Source of the DNA: Mauremys mutica
Taxonomy: Eukaryota > Chordata > Testudines > Geoemydidae
Direction of reading: 5' to 3'
Assembly (NCBI RefSeq): GCF_020497125.1
Contig: NC_059081.1
Span: 20,183,105-20,247,104, forward strand
DNA length: 64,000 bases
The position numbers were made by a program, and so were the translations under genes. Below are positions 41,271 to 53,636 of the stretch, one piece after another. Numbering within the stretch: the first letter of the stretch is position 1; each line of letters starts with the position of its first letter. The notes under the pieces were generated by a model that did no database searches, had not been told where the DNA came from, and saw only the letters and a program-made list of their open reading frames with translations.

Positions 41271-44004
41271 ACTTACAGCCTTAGGCCCCAATCCTGCAAT
41301 ATAAGGGAGGCCTCCTCCTCCTCCTCCCCACTCTCCTGCTGATTCGTATGGAGTTGAGCATGTGCCACCATTGTTCTTGCAAGAAACAGCTTAAGCAACT
41401 CACTCCAACCTGGACTTCTGTGCTGATGTCCATGAAAGGGATTGAGCTTAGGACACAACACTCACAAAGTTGGCATCTGCTATTGGCTAGCTTAGGTGGC
41501 TCCTTGTCTAGTGTGCTGGGTTTTATGGATCTCAGTCTTAGGCATCTATCTCGCTCCATCCACTGTATAGAGATCTTAGGTGCCTAACTCAGGGTTTATA
41601 GATTCCACTGGGTGGTTATAGCTGGAAAATCTCCAGCTGCCCTGTTAGGAGCTAGGGGTGAAGATTACTGTGAGTTTACTGGAATCTTCTCAGTTGTCTA
41701 TATAATTTTCAGTAATGTACTAGACAATGAGCCCAGAACAGGTGTATTTTTGATTAATATCTCCATAGGAGATCACCTGCATTTGATTAATCAACTTTCA
41801 AAGATTTACTGGGGCTTGCAGCAATGAAATTTAATGCAATAAATTATTGGAGTAAACCACATTGGTATAACCCCCAATTTACATCGGTGTAATACATCTG
41901 CATTAGAGGTTTTGCAGTGGTGTAATTTACATCAATGAAAACGTCTCTAATGCAGCCAGAAAGCTTAGAGTATGTCAGCAATAACCTCCCAAAATGATAC
42001 TGTTGGGAATAGGTAACACAGTCAGCCAAATCCACTGAAGGTCTTGACGTCATGGACTTCAATGGGAGTTATCAGTGCTCAGCACCTCTCTATTTGTCAG
42101 TTCAATAACAATGTTTAGCACTTTACCAACATTATCTAATTAATTGTCCCATACTTCTATGAGGTAAATAAGTTTTAATTCATGATTAGGCACCCACTAA
42201 TCTTTTAAATTATTCAGTTCAAAAATCTTAAATAAAAAAAAAAGTAAATTAACTTCCCCATTGCCAATAACAAAGGAATGTGCTTTTACTGTTGCTTCAT
42301 CCAGTGGTGTCTCTTCCCATTTACTAGCAGTTTGGACAATCAACTGCTCTGATTTATAAAGAACCTAACAATGTTCAATCACTGGACAAAGAAGTAAAAT
42401 TTGATTGGTTCCGTTGCTTGGGAAATGCATTGAAAGCATGCTATTAAAAATAAGTGGTGCCATGTGTGAGAAACACATTTTGTATTTAGTTGGAGATAGG
42501 TGGCTCTTTGGTACACAATTGCATGGTGGTTACATCATTTTGTGGATAATAGATGCAATATCACAAACTTTGCTTTGGCTTTGCTTTCAGATGTTTTTTC
42601 ATAATAATTTTTAGTAAATAAGTGTACCTATTTCAATCTGAGGCATCATAAAATCTGTTTAATATTCAGGGCCACCAGTATTTATTACTTAATCTTGCAT
42701 TTAAGAATTTGCTTTTATATAATACAGGTGAAAATTCTGGTTTATGAAAGAGTCTTTGTGTATTCCTGAGAAACAAACATGAAAGATGAAACCTCTGGTT
42801 CACATCTGTCATTATGATACAGTATTGGTATATGAGGTTGGTGTGTGTGCAAGAAAAAGAGAATTAGGAAATAATGCACAGATTTTTAAAAATTGTAATC
42901 CAGGGAGTTGTTGGATTAACAAAAGAAAAGTAGAGAATAACTGAGCAATTGCATTTTTATTTTCTTCACAAAATCTACCATAGAGGTTAATCAGGAGAGG
43001 GTGGTACTTCAAGTGAATCTGAGAACAAAGAGAAACCCCAGCTTGGTTTTATTTCATGCCAATGACTAATGCCTATGCCTATGCCTAATATTTAGGAGTT
43101 ATTTTGTGATGCAGAAACCTAATCACTGAGGAAATATTTTCAGCCTTGTGTGAGGAAAGCTCTCCAATTTCTGTACTAGAATTTAAAATGTCTCCAAAGG
43201 TGGTGAATATTTTGGGAAATTCTGGAATGACTTTGTATGCTGATTTAGAAGATAGAAATTCTTAAAAAACCCAATACTGAAAGTAATATTAAATGACGAA
43301 CTAAAAAGAGAATTGGAGGCTGCCTGTAACAGGGTGGCTTGCCATTTAAGTGCCCCTTAGCCAACCTGTGATTAGCCACACTTGGAAGAGATCAGGGTGA
43401 TTGCCCCATAAGAACAGCAAAAGACTGCAATGAAGGGGAGAATTCTCAGTAGTTAGACATTGCTAGTGTAACCTAGGTGCCTAATCGGGAGATATCTCTT
43501 TAAGAGATCTATTGAGGGTGGGTGGGTAGAAGTGAGTTGTTGCTAGGCAGGTGCACAATTAGCACTGCACATCTGGAAGTTTCTGGAACTGGGTGTGATA
43601 GTTTTGGGTATGCTCAGTAGGTTACCTGTAGCTGGATTCAGACTCCATGAAGGCAAGCAGTCAGAGCAGCTGCTTTACAAGAGGCCATGTGTGGGCTGGG
43701 AGAAGCTGAGCCCAGAAGCAGAAAGCAGGCTGTTTTCCATAACTCTGAAGCATTTTGAAGAAGGGTTTTGTTTTTGTTTTTTTGGTTTTTTAAAAATCTA
43801 TATACTTAACTGAGTGGTTGGTTAATCAGCTGACTGGCTAACCGATTTCAGCAGAGGAAGAGTCTGCATGGATTCCAGTTTAAGATTCCTACAAGCAAGT
43901 GGAGGGAAAATGTTGCTTTTGACTGAGCAGACTGTATAGATTTATAGGTGCCACAGGACTCTTTGCTGCTTGTATAGATTTGGCGATCAAAGAGTCTAAC
44001 ATAA

Positions 44005-46104
44005 GCCTGGTCTACACTACGTGTTTAAACCGGTTTTAGGAGCGTTAAACCGATTTAACGCCACACCCGTCCACACTAAGAGGCCCTTTATATCGATATA
44101 AAGGGCTCTTTAAACCGGTTTCTGTACTCCTCCCTAACGAGAGGAGTAGCGCTAGTATCGGTATTACCATATCGGATTAGGGTTAGTGTGGCCACAGATC
44201 GACGGTATTGGCCTCCGGGCGGTATCCCACAGTGCACCACTGACCGCTCTGGACAGCAATCTGAACTCGTATGCAATGGCCAGGTAGACAGGAAAAGCCC
44301 CGCGAACTTTTGAATATTTCCTGTTTGCCCAGCGTGGAGCTCCGATCAGCACGTGTGGCGAGGCAGTTAAAAATCAAAATAAAGAAAGAGCTCCAGCATG
44401 GACCATGCGGATGTGATTGCTGTAAGGGCAGGCAAATCTGTTCTATCAGCGCTCCGTTACAGAAGACGAAATTCAAAATCATTTTTAAAAAATCTCCAGA
44501 CAGATGCCATAGCAGGGACTCAGCTCACTGCTGCGTGACAAGCGTAACGGAAAGCCAAAGAATCAAATGGACGCTCATGGACTGGAGGACTCAAGCTATC
44601 CCACAGTTCTTGCAGTCTCCGAAAAGTATTTGCATTCTTGGCTGAGCTCCAAATGCTTCTAGGGTCAAACACAGTGTCCGCGGTGGGTCAGGGCATAGCT
44701 CGGCAATTTACGCTACCCCCCCCCACCCCCAGAAGTGAAAGGGAAAACAATCCTCTCTTGACTCTTTTACATGTCACCCTATCTTTACTGAATGCTGCAG
44801 ATAGACACGATGCTGCAGCACTCAACACCAACATCCTTGCTCCCCCCACGCCATGGGTGGCTGATGGTACAATAAGACTGATACCCATCGTCATCATCAG
44901 GCTATTGGGGCAGTGCAAAAGGACTGGTAACCATGCCGACTAGCATCAGTTAGGTCAATCAAGGGTGCCTGCCCCTAATTTTTCCTGGTAGATGGTGCAA
45001 TATGGCTGGTAACCGTCTTCATCATAGCAACAGGGGGCTGAGCTCCATCAGCCCCCACCCTTCATGTGTAAAGAAAAGATTCAGTTGCCCCTGGACTAGC
45101 AGTGGGATGCTGGGCTCCTCTCCTACACACTGCTTAATGTCCTGTCTGGACTATCATAGCAGCTGGAGGCTGCCTTCCACTCATTTCTCACTAACAAGTC
45201 ACTGTGTCATCACACAAGTGGGGGGACAATGCTATGGTAGCCCAGGAAGGCTGGGGGAAGAACAGAATGAACAGGTGGGGTTGTTGCAGGAGCACCCCCT
45301 GTGAATAGCATACAGCTCATAATTTCTGCAGGATCTGACACAGAACAGCTGTGCTTTCTGGTTCTGATATACAGTGGTTCTCTAGTACACTTGCACATAT
45401 TCTAGGCAGGACTGATTCTATTTTTAGATACCAAAAAGGAGGGATTGACTCAGGGAGTCATTCCCAATTTTGGCTTTTGCGCCCCTGGCTAAGAGCAGCC
45501 AGGGGCACTTATGACAGCAACAGATGGAGCAGTGCAAAAGGACTGGTAGCCACGATCATCTTATTACCAATTTATGGTATGGTAGATGGTGCAATATGGC
45601 TGGTAACCATCTCTGCTGTCATGCAAAAGCAAAAGCATGCTGCTGTGTAGCGCTGCTGAATCGCCTCTGTGAGCGGCATCTAGTACACATACGGTGACAG
45701 TCACAAAAGGAAAAACAGGCTCCATGATTGCCATGCTATGGCATCTGCCAGGGCAATCCAGGGAAAAAAGGCACAAAATGCTTGTCTGCCGTTGCTTTCC
45801 CAGCGGAAGGAGTGACTGACAACATTTACCCAGAACCACCCGCAACAATGATTTTTGCCCCATCAGGCACTGGGATCTCAACCCGGAAATTCCAAGGGGC
45901 GGGGGAGGCTGCGGGAACTATGGGATAGCTACGGAATAGCTACCCACAGTGCAATGCTCCAGAAATCGACGCTAGCCTCGGACCGTGGACGCACACCACC
46001 GATTTAATGTGTTTAGTGTGGCCGCGCACACTCGATTTTATACAATCTGTTTTGCTAAGCCGGTTTATGTAAATTCGGAATAATCCCGTAGTGTAGACGT
46101 ACCC
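44005..46104. mobile_element. Harbinger-type DNA transposon, non-autonomous, 2.1 kb
   Basis: Inverted ends: GCCTGGTCTACACTACG on the left; the right end read in reverse is GGGTACGTCTACACTACGG. It is flanked by a 3-bp TAA duplication (44002-44004 and 46105-46107), which fits the TNA target of PIF/Harbinger elements. Subterminal AAACCGGTTT and TTTAAACCGG blocks occur. Internal repeats include identical 20-mers GCAGTGCAAAAGGACTGGTA at 44910 and 45529 and GATGGT(A/G)CAATA units at 44863, 44991 and 45585. No transposase frame survives. Confidence 0.75.
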
Positions 46105-46366
46105 TAAGACTCAACCTCAGCTTTTGGGAACTCTGAGTTTCTTCTCACTGCGTTTCTGTGCAGACTGACCTGCTTAGATTTAATTTGTTTTCTTTATTTA
46201 TGTTTAACTGTGATGATCATCTATGTGGATGATAAAGTAGCCATGTTATGTTGTAAAAAAATTTTATTATTATTTCTTTCTTCATCATAAGATTTTATAA
46301 AGTTGGTACATAAGAATTAAGTTCCTTTTGTTCCTTTGACCCTGTAATCCTTATTGAAAATCCTTA

Positions 46367-46646
46367 GGGTATATCTACACTACCTGTCGGATCGGCGGGC
46401 AGTGATCGATCCAGCGGGGGTCGATTTATCACGTCTAGTCTCGACACAATAAATCGACCCCTGAGCGCTCTCCCGTTGACTCCTGTACTCCACTGCCATA
46501 AGAGGCGCAGGTAGAGTCGATGGGGGAGCAGCAGCAGTCGACTCACTGTGGTGAAGACACTATGGTAAGTCTATCTAAGTACGTTGGCTTCAGCTGAAGT
46601 TGCATAACTTAGATCGATTCCCATCCCCCCTCTCCAAGACCAGGCC
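46367..46646. mobile_element. Harbinger-type MITE, 280 bp
   Basis: Left end GGGTATATCTACACTAC and a degenerate right end ending GACCAGGCC (reverse GGCCTGGTC), flanked by TTA on both sides (46364-46366 and 46647-46649). GATCGATCC and TCGACT blocks recur in the interior. Related to 44005-46104 by its TCTACACTAC end. Confidence 0.7.
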
Positions 46647-46796
46647 TTAGAGTCTGAATTTTGGATGTCCAGCTGCTTTTCTATGGGAGTTGGGGGGCGG
46701 CGGGGTTAGGCACTGGAGAAGGGCAATGAAGTGAACTCTAACCCACCCCAAAGTTTCACTAGGAATGAGCAGGATCTAACAGAGAATCAAGACTGA

Positions 46797-47008
46797 GGGT
46801 AGGTCTACAGTTAACATGCTGCACTGGTGCAGCTGCGCTGCGGCAGTGCTTAAATGAAGACACTCCTATACTGACATGAGAGCTTCTCCTGTCAGTGTAG
46901 TTAATCCACTGCCCCAAGAGATGGTAGCTGTGTTGACAGGAGAAGCTCTCCCGTTGACCCCTGAGCGATGTAGTTATACCAATATAGATCTGTAGTGTAG
47001 ACTTGGCC
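46797..47008. mobile_element. Harbinger-type MITE, 212 bp
   Basis: Ends GGGTAGGTCTACA and TGTAGACTTGGCC, flanked by TGA on both sides (46794-46796 and 47009-47011). CTCCTGTCAG and CTGACAGGAG-like blocks form inner inverted segments. Confidence 0.7.
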
Positions 47009-47394
47009 TGAGACTCAAGCCAGGTAAGATCTCAGAGTGGTTTGCCAAAGCAGGAGAGGCCCAAGCAGGAAGGCCTGGGAAGAGGAAGAAAAACCTTTGT
47101 GTTGACTTTTGGATGACCTTGAAAACTTTATTTGGAGTGTTTATTAATGTAATAAAGCACAACCTGTAAAGGGATAAAATTGTTTTTGAGTTTCTTGAAC
47201 AGTCCAAGAGGGGAAACTTAGCCAGACTGCTGGTAGTGTGTACCTATGCCATGAAGGGGCACATGGGAGGCAGACAACCCGTTGTGCTGCCCATCACAGA
47301 TGGCTGAGGAAGATTCTACACATTTCATGGAAAGACAAAATAATAAATGTGTGAGTAAGGGAAATGACAGAGCAGGACCTTAGAAAATATCGTC

Positions 47395-47605
47395 AGAGAA
47401 AGAAGGCTCAGGTGGTTGGGAGACATGCTCAGCAAGCATTGAACAGGATACCCAAGAGAAGAATGAGAAAGTGAGGAAGGCCAAGGAAGAACTGGTGGAA
47501 AACTGTGACAGAGGATATTGAATGTGCTATCATCATCTGGGAAGAAGTGTCACAACTAGTAAGAGACTGTAATCAGTGGAGGAACTGGACTGCCTGATGT
47601 GTCAG
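47395..47605 (+). pseudogene. Fossil of a LINE C-terminal region, not CR1
   Basis: One frame from about 47445 reads RIPKRRMRK, a stop, then GRPRKNWWKTVTEDIE. The GRPRK-W-TV-EDI string is the hallmark of the C-terminal region of several LINE clades (for example RTE- or I-like). The upstream AQVVGRHAQQALN frame fits the usual approach to that motif. The clade cannot be decided from this length. Confidence 0.6.
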
Positions 47606-49212
47606 CAGCACAGGAGGATCTAAGGTAGGGATTTGGATATGACTATGATTAGACATTGCCAGTAGTCTCTTAAAGGAAAAGTGACACAAGCCCCAACACT
47701 GAACTTTCCCAAACCATCAGGACAGATAAGATGGTTGAACTGGTGCTGGTATATTGATAGAAACTGCTGACCGACAAGATATTCTGACTGAATCATTTGG
47801 AAAGATCTGGACATCAGTGACCCCGCTGGTCTAAGCCAGTTTAAGGAAGTACAATAATTCCTGGAGATAGTCCATTAACAGTATATATGAGACCTTGTGC
47901 TGAAGAAATCTGGCTCCCCTTTACCACACAGAATGTATGTTTAGTGGTGGTGGTTCTAAATTTTGTGTCTTGTTTGTTTATAATAACTCTAAGCTGCAAA
48001 CGTCAGGGCTCTTTTGAGAAGCAATGACTATGACTAATGAGTGGTGTATCAAAAGTATTGTTACTGGCCCCAGATGCAGTCATCATTTGGAGGATCAAAT
48101 TTTTAGTTTATACTTTCCCTAAAGGTTACAGAGTGCAATCTGTGCTCTTTTTTCCTATCTGTAAATGGGCAGGAGAAGCCACAATTCTGACATGTGATGG
48201 GCCTCAGTGTTCATTGTGCGCTAGTGTTGCAAAGTTTGCTAGTCAAATGTCATTCATGTTGCTTTCCATGTGTTTTCATCACACGTTAGTCATGTTCATT
48301 GCTTCTCAAAGCAGCCTATAATTCATGAATTGCTCTTTTAGTGGGATATAACGTCTGTGTTTATTGAGGAGCTTCCATAATGTTAGCAAGTGATGCTCTG
48401 TTATCTTTGTTTTGTATTTGTTCCTTTCTGGTGGCTTGCTTGCATACACTTTTTTATAATTTTTATTATGAAGCATGTTTCATTATCCCATTTATGCTTT
48501 CCCTTTATTTTTCTACATTAGGCCTGTCCTTTATTTTTTTATTTGTTTTAATTTTCTAGGATCTTTTAATTTTGATGCTACTTTAGTTCTTTCTGTGAAG
48601 ATCATTTTGTCACGATTGGCACTGACAATTGCTCTCTGCATTCCTCCGCCCTCCCCAGTACTATGGAGTAATTCTAGGAGTGGTGAATGCCTCTCTTCTT
48701 TGTGTGTTTTTTTTCCCTTGTGAAGTGAATTTGGCAGTACTTTCAGAAGGAACTGTTGCTTGCATCTGTTAGCCACAGCCTGGACACTTTGGGGCACAGA
48801 TATTTGCAAGTTTGGGTTGTGTACCTGCATGAACTGGCTGTTGGGAGGCAACTCAGCATTGTGCCTAAGCAAAGGCTGAGAGCACATGCTGGGGTGTCTG
48901 TAATTGGTTAGCACCCCCAGAGAACACAGAGGGAAAGGAAACACAGAGGTAACAAGGTCAGTATCACCCTTTATCCCTTAGGGAAATTCAAGAGGCAATG
49001 TCTAAACTGAAAAGCTGTTTCAATCAAAAGTATTTTGTTACTGGAGGAATGAGTTTGTGGGCAGCACCTGGATCTAAGGAATATGGGACCAGGGATATAC
49101 TCCACATTTTAATTCCTCTACATAGGGGAGTTTTCACTTTTATGTTTTTGCTTTTTCAGTTTGTCAACTTACTTCATTTGTTTAATTTGTAAGCAAGAGA
49201 CAATGTCTATAG

Positions 49213-50295
49213 CAGGCCTGCACAACTCATAAAGCAGCGAGGGCCATATTACTTCAAAGAAAACAGCTGAGGGGCGACCCCCCCACCCCCTGAAACACTG
49301 CCCCCAGTGCCGCCTGCCCTGCGGAAACAAACCCTCCTTCCCCAGCTCTGCGCTGCCCCGCCGAAACAGCGGTATTGAACCTTGGTAATATGTTATAGCG
49401 GACCCCTAAGGTGGTATAATTAAGGTAAACGAAAAATGTCTTTTTGCTAGAAGTAGAATAAGATCTTCCCCCCACTTTGTGATCAATTGCCCTGTTGAAT
49501 GAAAGAGGTGTGAATGAGGAAGGCGTGGAAGGCAGCACCTCCAGACAGCTGCAACCCTTGGAGAGGGGATGTGAGCCAGACCAAGGACAATCAAACTTGT
49601 CAAGTGGGCTGACTGAAGAGCAGACATACAGATGGCCTTGGGGGTTAGAAGCAAGCACCTTCCTTTGGGAACACCCTCTTTGTAGCATTGGGACAACCCC
49701 CAGCCCAGAGAAAAGCAGCAAAAAGGACCATTTTTTATGAGAGACAAGATCAGTAGAACAGGTCAGCCACCGACTCGCCGCTTGCCTCCTCACCCCCCCC
49801 CAAATATAAAGCCCCCCCGCCACTGCCCGCCCGCTCGGCTCATCATCCCCCACCCCCTGGCTCATCTACTCACCTCCTGCTGCCCACTCGCCTACTCAGC
49901 CCCCCTGCCCCACCACCGGCTCACCTGCCCCCCCCACCTGCCTGCTCGACTCGTTATCCCCTTACCCCCCCAGCTCGTTTCCTCACCCCCGCCACCCGCT
50001 CGCCTCCTGAGCCCCCGCCCCCGCCGCTGCCACCAGCTCACCTGCCTATCTGCCGCTGGCTCGCCTGCTCCCCCTGCCACCAACTCACCTGCCTGCCTGC
50101 TGCTGGCCTCTTACCTTCTGCCTCTGCCCCCACCCCCTGCCGCTGGCTCACCCTCGCTCTCCAGCCTGTCACTGGCCTCTTCACCACCCCTCCCACCCGC
50201 CAGTCAGCCACTGGCTTGCCCCACCCCACCGCTTGCTTACTCACCCCCGTGGGCTGCACAGTGAGCCTACGCGGGCCATATGTTGTGCACTCTTG
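49213..50295. mobile_element. hAT-type DNA element with C-rich centre
   Basis: Left end CAGGCCTGCACAACTC; right end GTTGTGCACTCTTG (reverse CAAGAGTGCACAAC). It is flanked by an 8-bp duplication with one mismatch: GTCTATAG (49205-49212) and ATCTATAG (50296-50303). 8-bp target duplications are typical of hAT elements. The interior is strongly C-rich and low complexity between about 49770 and 50260, giving long but meaningless frames (203 codons minus at 49254, 175 codons plus at 49737). A segment at 49390-49740 looks unrelated to the ends and may be another insertion. Confidence 0.7.
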
Positions 50296-52444
50296 ATCTA
50301 TAGATTTGCTGTTCTGAAGTTATATATGACTCATGAGTGTCAGGGCTGAAATCTGCAGCTTTCTCCCCTACTGTAAGTTTTTTTTCCCCCCTAAATATGC
50401 CTGAGTTGCTTGGTTTTGATTTCCCCTGACAAAGATTTTTCTATATGGCCATGGAATAATATTCAGAAATGGCTACACCTACCTTAATGTTTATAGAAAC
50501 ATTCAGTAAGACTTTCAAAAGAGCTTTACAAACATCTCCCAGTTAGGCACCTAAATAAATAGCCAGATTTTTAAAAGAGCCCAGCCTCCCATTATGCACC
50601 TAAGTGATGAGTTCAGGTTTCCCAGTGGGCCCATTGTTCTCATATGCTTAAGTGCTTTAATGAGGCAAGCCCTGGATTTTTTGTTGTAGTTTAAATCCCA
50701 TTTTAGTTCAATTGAACTGCATGAGATAAAACCTGAATTCATGCCTAATATTGCTTAGAATTAGTGAGTTCATTGTATCAATTGATAAACAGTTAATTGT
50801 ATCCACCTGATATCACCTTGGTGCTTGTCACATTTATATAGTACAAGGCAGTGCTTATTATGATATCAATAGGAATGTCTGAATGATGCTCTTAGCTCTC
50901 TATAGCAATCTTTTACTAGAACATGGATCATATTTGAATACTTTTTTTCTTCTATCTGTTTAGAATTTTGTCCCTGCCTTGTTAATTAAAATCAGCTCAC
51001 TACAGCCAGTGATTGAAATATCCAATAATAACTGCTTATTAATGGGTGGAAGCTGAGCTGTTATTAATACAAATTATTTTGTTCCAGAGGTTCTGCTCAA
51101 ATTAAATGGTGATTTAATTAAGTGGAATAGAATGTAGAGGACAAGATTTAGAAGGTGAAGATCTAAAAGAAGCGCATTCTTCCAGTGGTGACATATAACA
51201 GATATAATGCTTCATCAACAGGATGAAACAGGTATTTTCTACCATTCAGATAAGACATAAGAAACCAATGGTAAGAATTACGTTACAAGTTAAGAAACTT
51301 AACAAGTGATAAAACCCTACAAACTTGAATAAAGGAGTCGAAGTTGGGGAGGCTAAAGAAACAAAGGATGGATTGCTAAAGATACATTGCGGAAATGAGT
51401 ACTACTAAATACTGAAAATTACTGAATTGTAAAGACAAGTTATATAATAGAAAAATTGCACATACCGGTGTATAGAAAACCTGGATAAACAAAATATGAC
51501 TTTTTAAACAATTTCTTCCATGATGGACTAACAGAAGCAAATGTATATTTTATAATTAAATTTATATAGGATATATAATCCTAGGAACCCCATAAAAGCG
51601 ACAAGTATGATTTAACATTCCATATAATGTAAAATTACGGAAATAACTTTTATTTGTCTTGACTAAGCATGCATGGTTAGCAGTTGCTCTTACTGTGAAT
51701 ATATAATGTTGTTTTCTAACTTCATAAATGTTTTGTATGTAGTGTGGTATATAATATTTTTAAAAACGGACTTTAAATTGAATTTTTCATCTTCAAAGTG
51801 CTTTACAATCATCAATTAATCTATTCTTCTACAGAATAGACTCTTGGTTTGATAATGCGTTGGACACCATTTTAATCTCATACAATGGTCCTCAGTACAC
51901 TATTGGTATTTGATAAGGATACAATGGAGTTAATCTGGCAGAGCACCCATTGTACAGAAGGTCTGAATTTGGCCCATAAATTCTGTTTTCTAGGTTTCAA
52001 AATTGTACGTATTAACTCCACCTGAAAATGAATATCAATTTTCTTATCCTTTTCTACAGAGTAACATGTGAAACAACTAGCTTTTTTTTTTTTCGCTAGA
52101 AAGCAACTAACCCATTTATGAGACTAAGTAATACACTGTGGCAACAATACTAATTAAAAACATTTGCATCTTGTTTCTCTCTGTCATTTGTCACTTACAC
52201 TCTTTTTCAACTGATATAACTCCATTGCCTTCATTTGGAGTTACTCCTGATTTACACTTGTGTAAATGAAAACAGAATCAGGCCCTTTGAATTCATTCCA
52301 GTAGTGTGGAGACCAGAATTACTTGGAATAGACTAACCTCTAAAAAGTACTTTGGAGGGAATGACGACCATACAAACTGTGAGGGCAAAATCCTCCTGTC
52401 AGTTAAATCCATGCAACCCCATTATCACCTTTTGGTTACCTGCT

Positions 52445-52578
52445 GTTAGAGTTTTACTAGGATTATCAAGTCTCCAGGATTGTCCCAGAGTCTCCACAAA
52501 TTAAAGATTAATCTTTAATTAAAGATTGTCATGATGAAACCTCCAGGAATACGTCCAACCAAAATTGGCAACCCTAGG
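52445..52578. repeat. Dispersed repeat with perfect 22-bp palindrome
   Basis: Contains TCTCCAGGATTGTCCCAGAG, CCTCCAGGAATACGTCC and TTGGCAACCCTAG, recalled as a dispersed sauropsid repeat. At 52499-52520 is a perfect palindrome with half-site AATTAAAGATT. It lies about 85 bp on the downstream side of the 52663 exon edge. Confidence 0.5.
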
Positions 52579-52650
52579 TTTTATAGATGTGACAGAAAGG
52601 AGAAGTTGCACCTACTGGATTTATTAAAGTACACAGATGTTTAGTTCTTA

Positions 52651-52875
<225 letters not shown>

Positions 52876-53164
52876 TTACAAAATATCCATTTCAGTTTCC
52901 CATCATTAATAACTGCTGAAGATGGGCCAAGGAGCCGGTGTTCAAATCCAGATTAGGTTCAGGCTAGGATTCAAGGCCAAATTATAGCTAGGGCTCAAAT
53001 TTGAATTTGTCAACTCTAAAATCTCAAGACCTTTAGTTATAGGATGTTTGCCATCTTGGTCTGAAATCTTACAAGATTTTGACCACATTCGAAACAGAAG
53101 CAGAAAATAAAGCCCTTCTTGTTTTGCATTGAACTTGGGTTTGGTTCTTAGGATTGGCATCTGA

Positions 53165-53636
53165 GGTCTTGCCTACACTGCCCTGCAGTTTGGATGTGAA
53201 TAGCAGTGAGCATCAAAATGATGCATTGAAACTTATTAATATATGGAGATATACCTATCTCATAGAATGGGAAGGGACCCTCAAAGGTCATTGACTCCAG
53301 CCCCCTACCTTCACTAGCAGGGCCAAGTACTGATTTGCCCTAGATCCTTACATGACCCCCCTAAAGATTGAATTCACAACCTTGGGTTTAGTAGGCTAAT
53401 GTTCAAACCATTGAGCTATCCCTCCCCCTTTCCCTGTGTGGACACTGTAGACACAAACTAAAAGGTTCCCAGTTCACATTAATGTAGAGTCCTGTTTGAA
53501 GAGGGCTAAACGTGAACTAGAAACCTTTTTGTCCATGCCTGCAGTGTCCACATGGGGGAGTTACAGCACCGCACTTAAATGTGCACTGCTGTTCAAACCC
53601 CCATACTCTGAACCGCAGAGCAGTATAGACATAGCT
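53165..53636. mobile_element. MITE carrying a nested SINE
   Basis: Left terminus GTCTTGCCTACACTGCC; right terminus read in reverse GCTATGTCTATACTGC. Flanked by TGA on both sides (53162-53164 and 53637-53639). GTGAATAGCAGTG on the left pairs with TTGAACAGCAGTG on the right strand. The SINE at 53238-53435 splits it. The right half is the same family as positions 1-112. Confidence 0.6.
53238..53435 (-). mobile_element. tRNA-derived SINE with CR1-like tail
   Basis: Read on the minus strand the head shows TAGCTCAATGGTTTGAAC (A-box region) and GGTTGTGAATTCAATC (B-box region). The tail in plus orientation is ATATACCTATCTCATAGAAT then GGGAAGGGACC, resembling the CR1 3' end. This is the layout of the tortoise tRNA-CR1 SINE family and one of the better hints that the genome is a turtle. 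Confidence 0.72.

Larger units (their letters stand above)
43325..47298 (+). repeat. LTR-like repeat broken by three DNA-element insertions
   Basis: Begins TGTAACAGGGTGGCTTGCC and ends CTGCCCATCACA (TG...CA layout), with AATAAAGCAC as a polyadenylation-like site near 47153. Removing the three inserted elements (44005-46104, 46367-46646 and 46797-47008) leaves about 1.4 kb, a plausible LTR length. No 5-bp flanking duplication was found, so the LTR class is inferred. Confidence 0.4.

Noticed and set aside
49254..50264. 203-codon minus and 175-codon plus frames
   Set aside because: They come from the C-rich low-complexity interior of an hAT element and have no real protein character.
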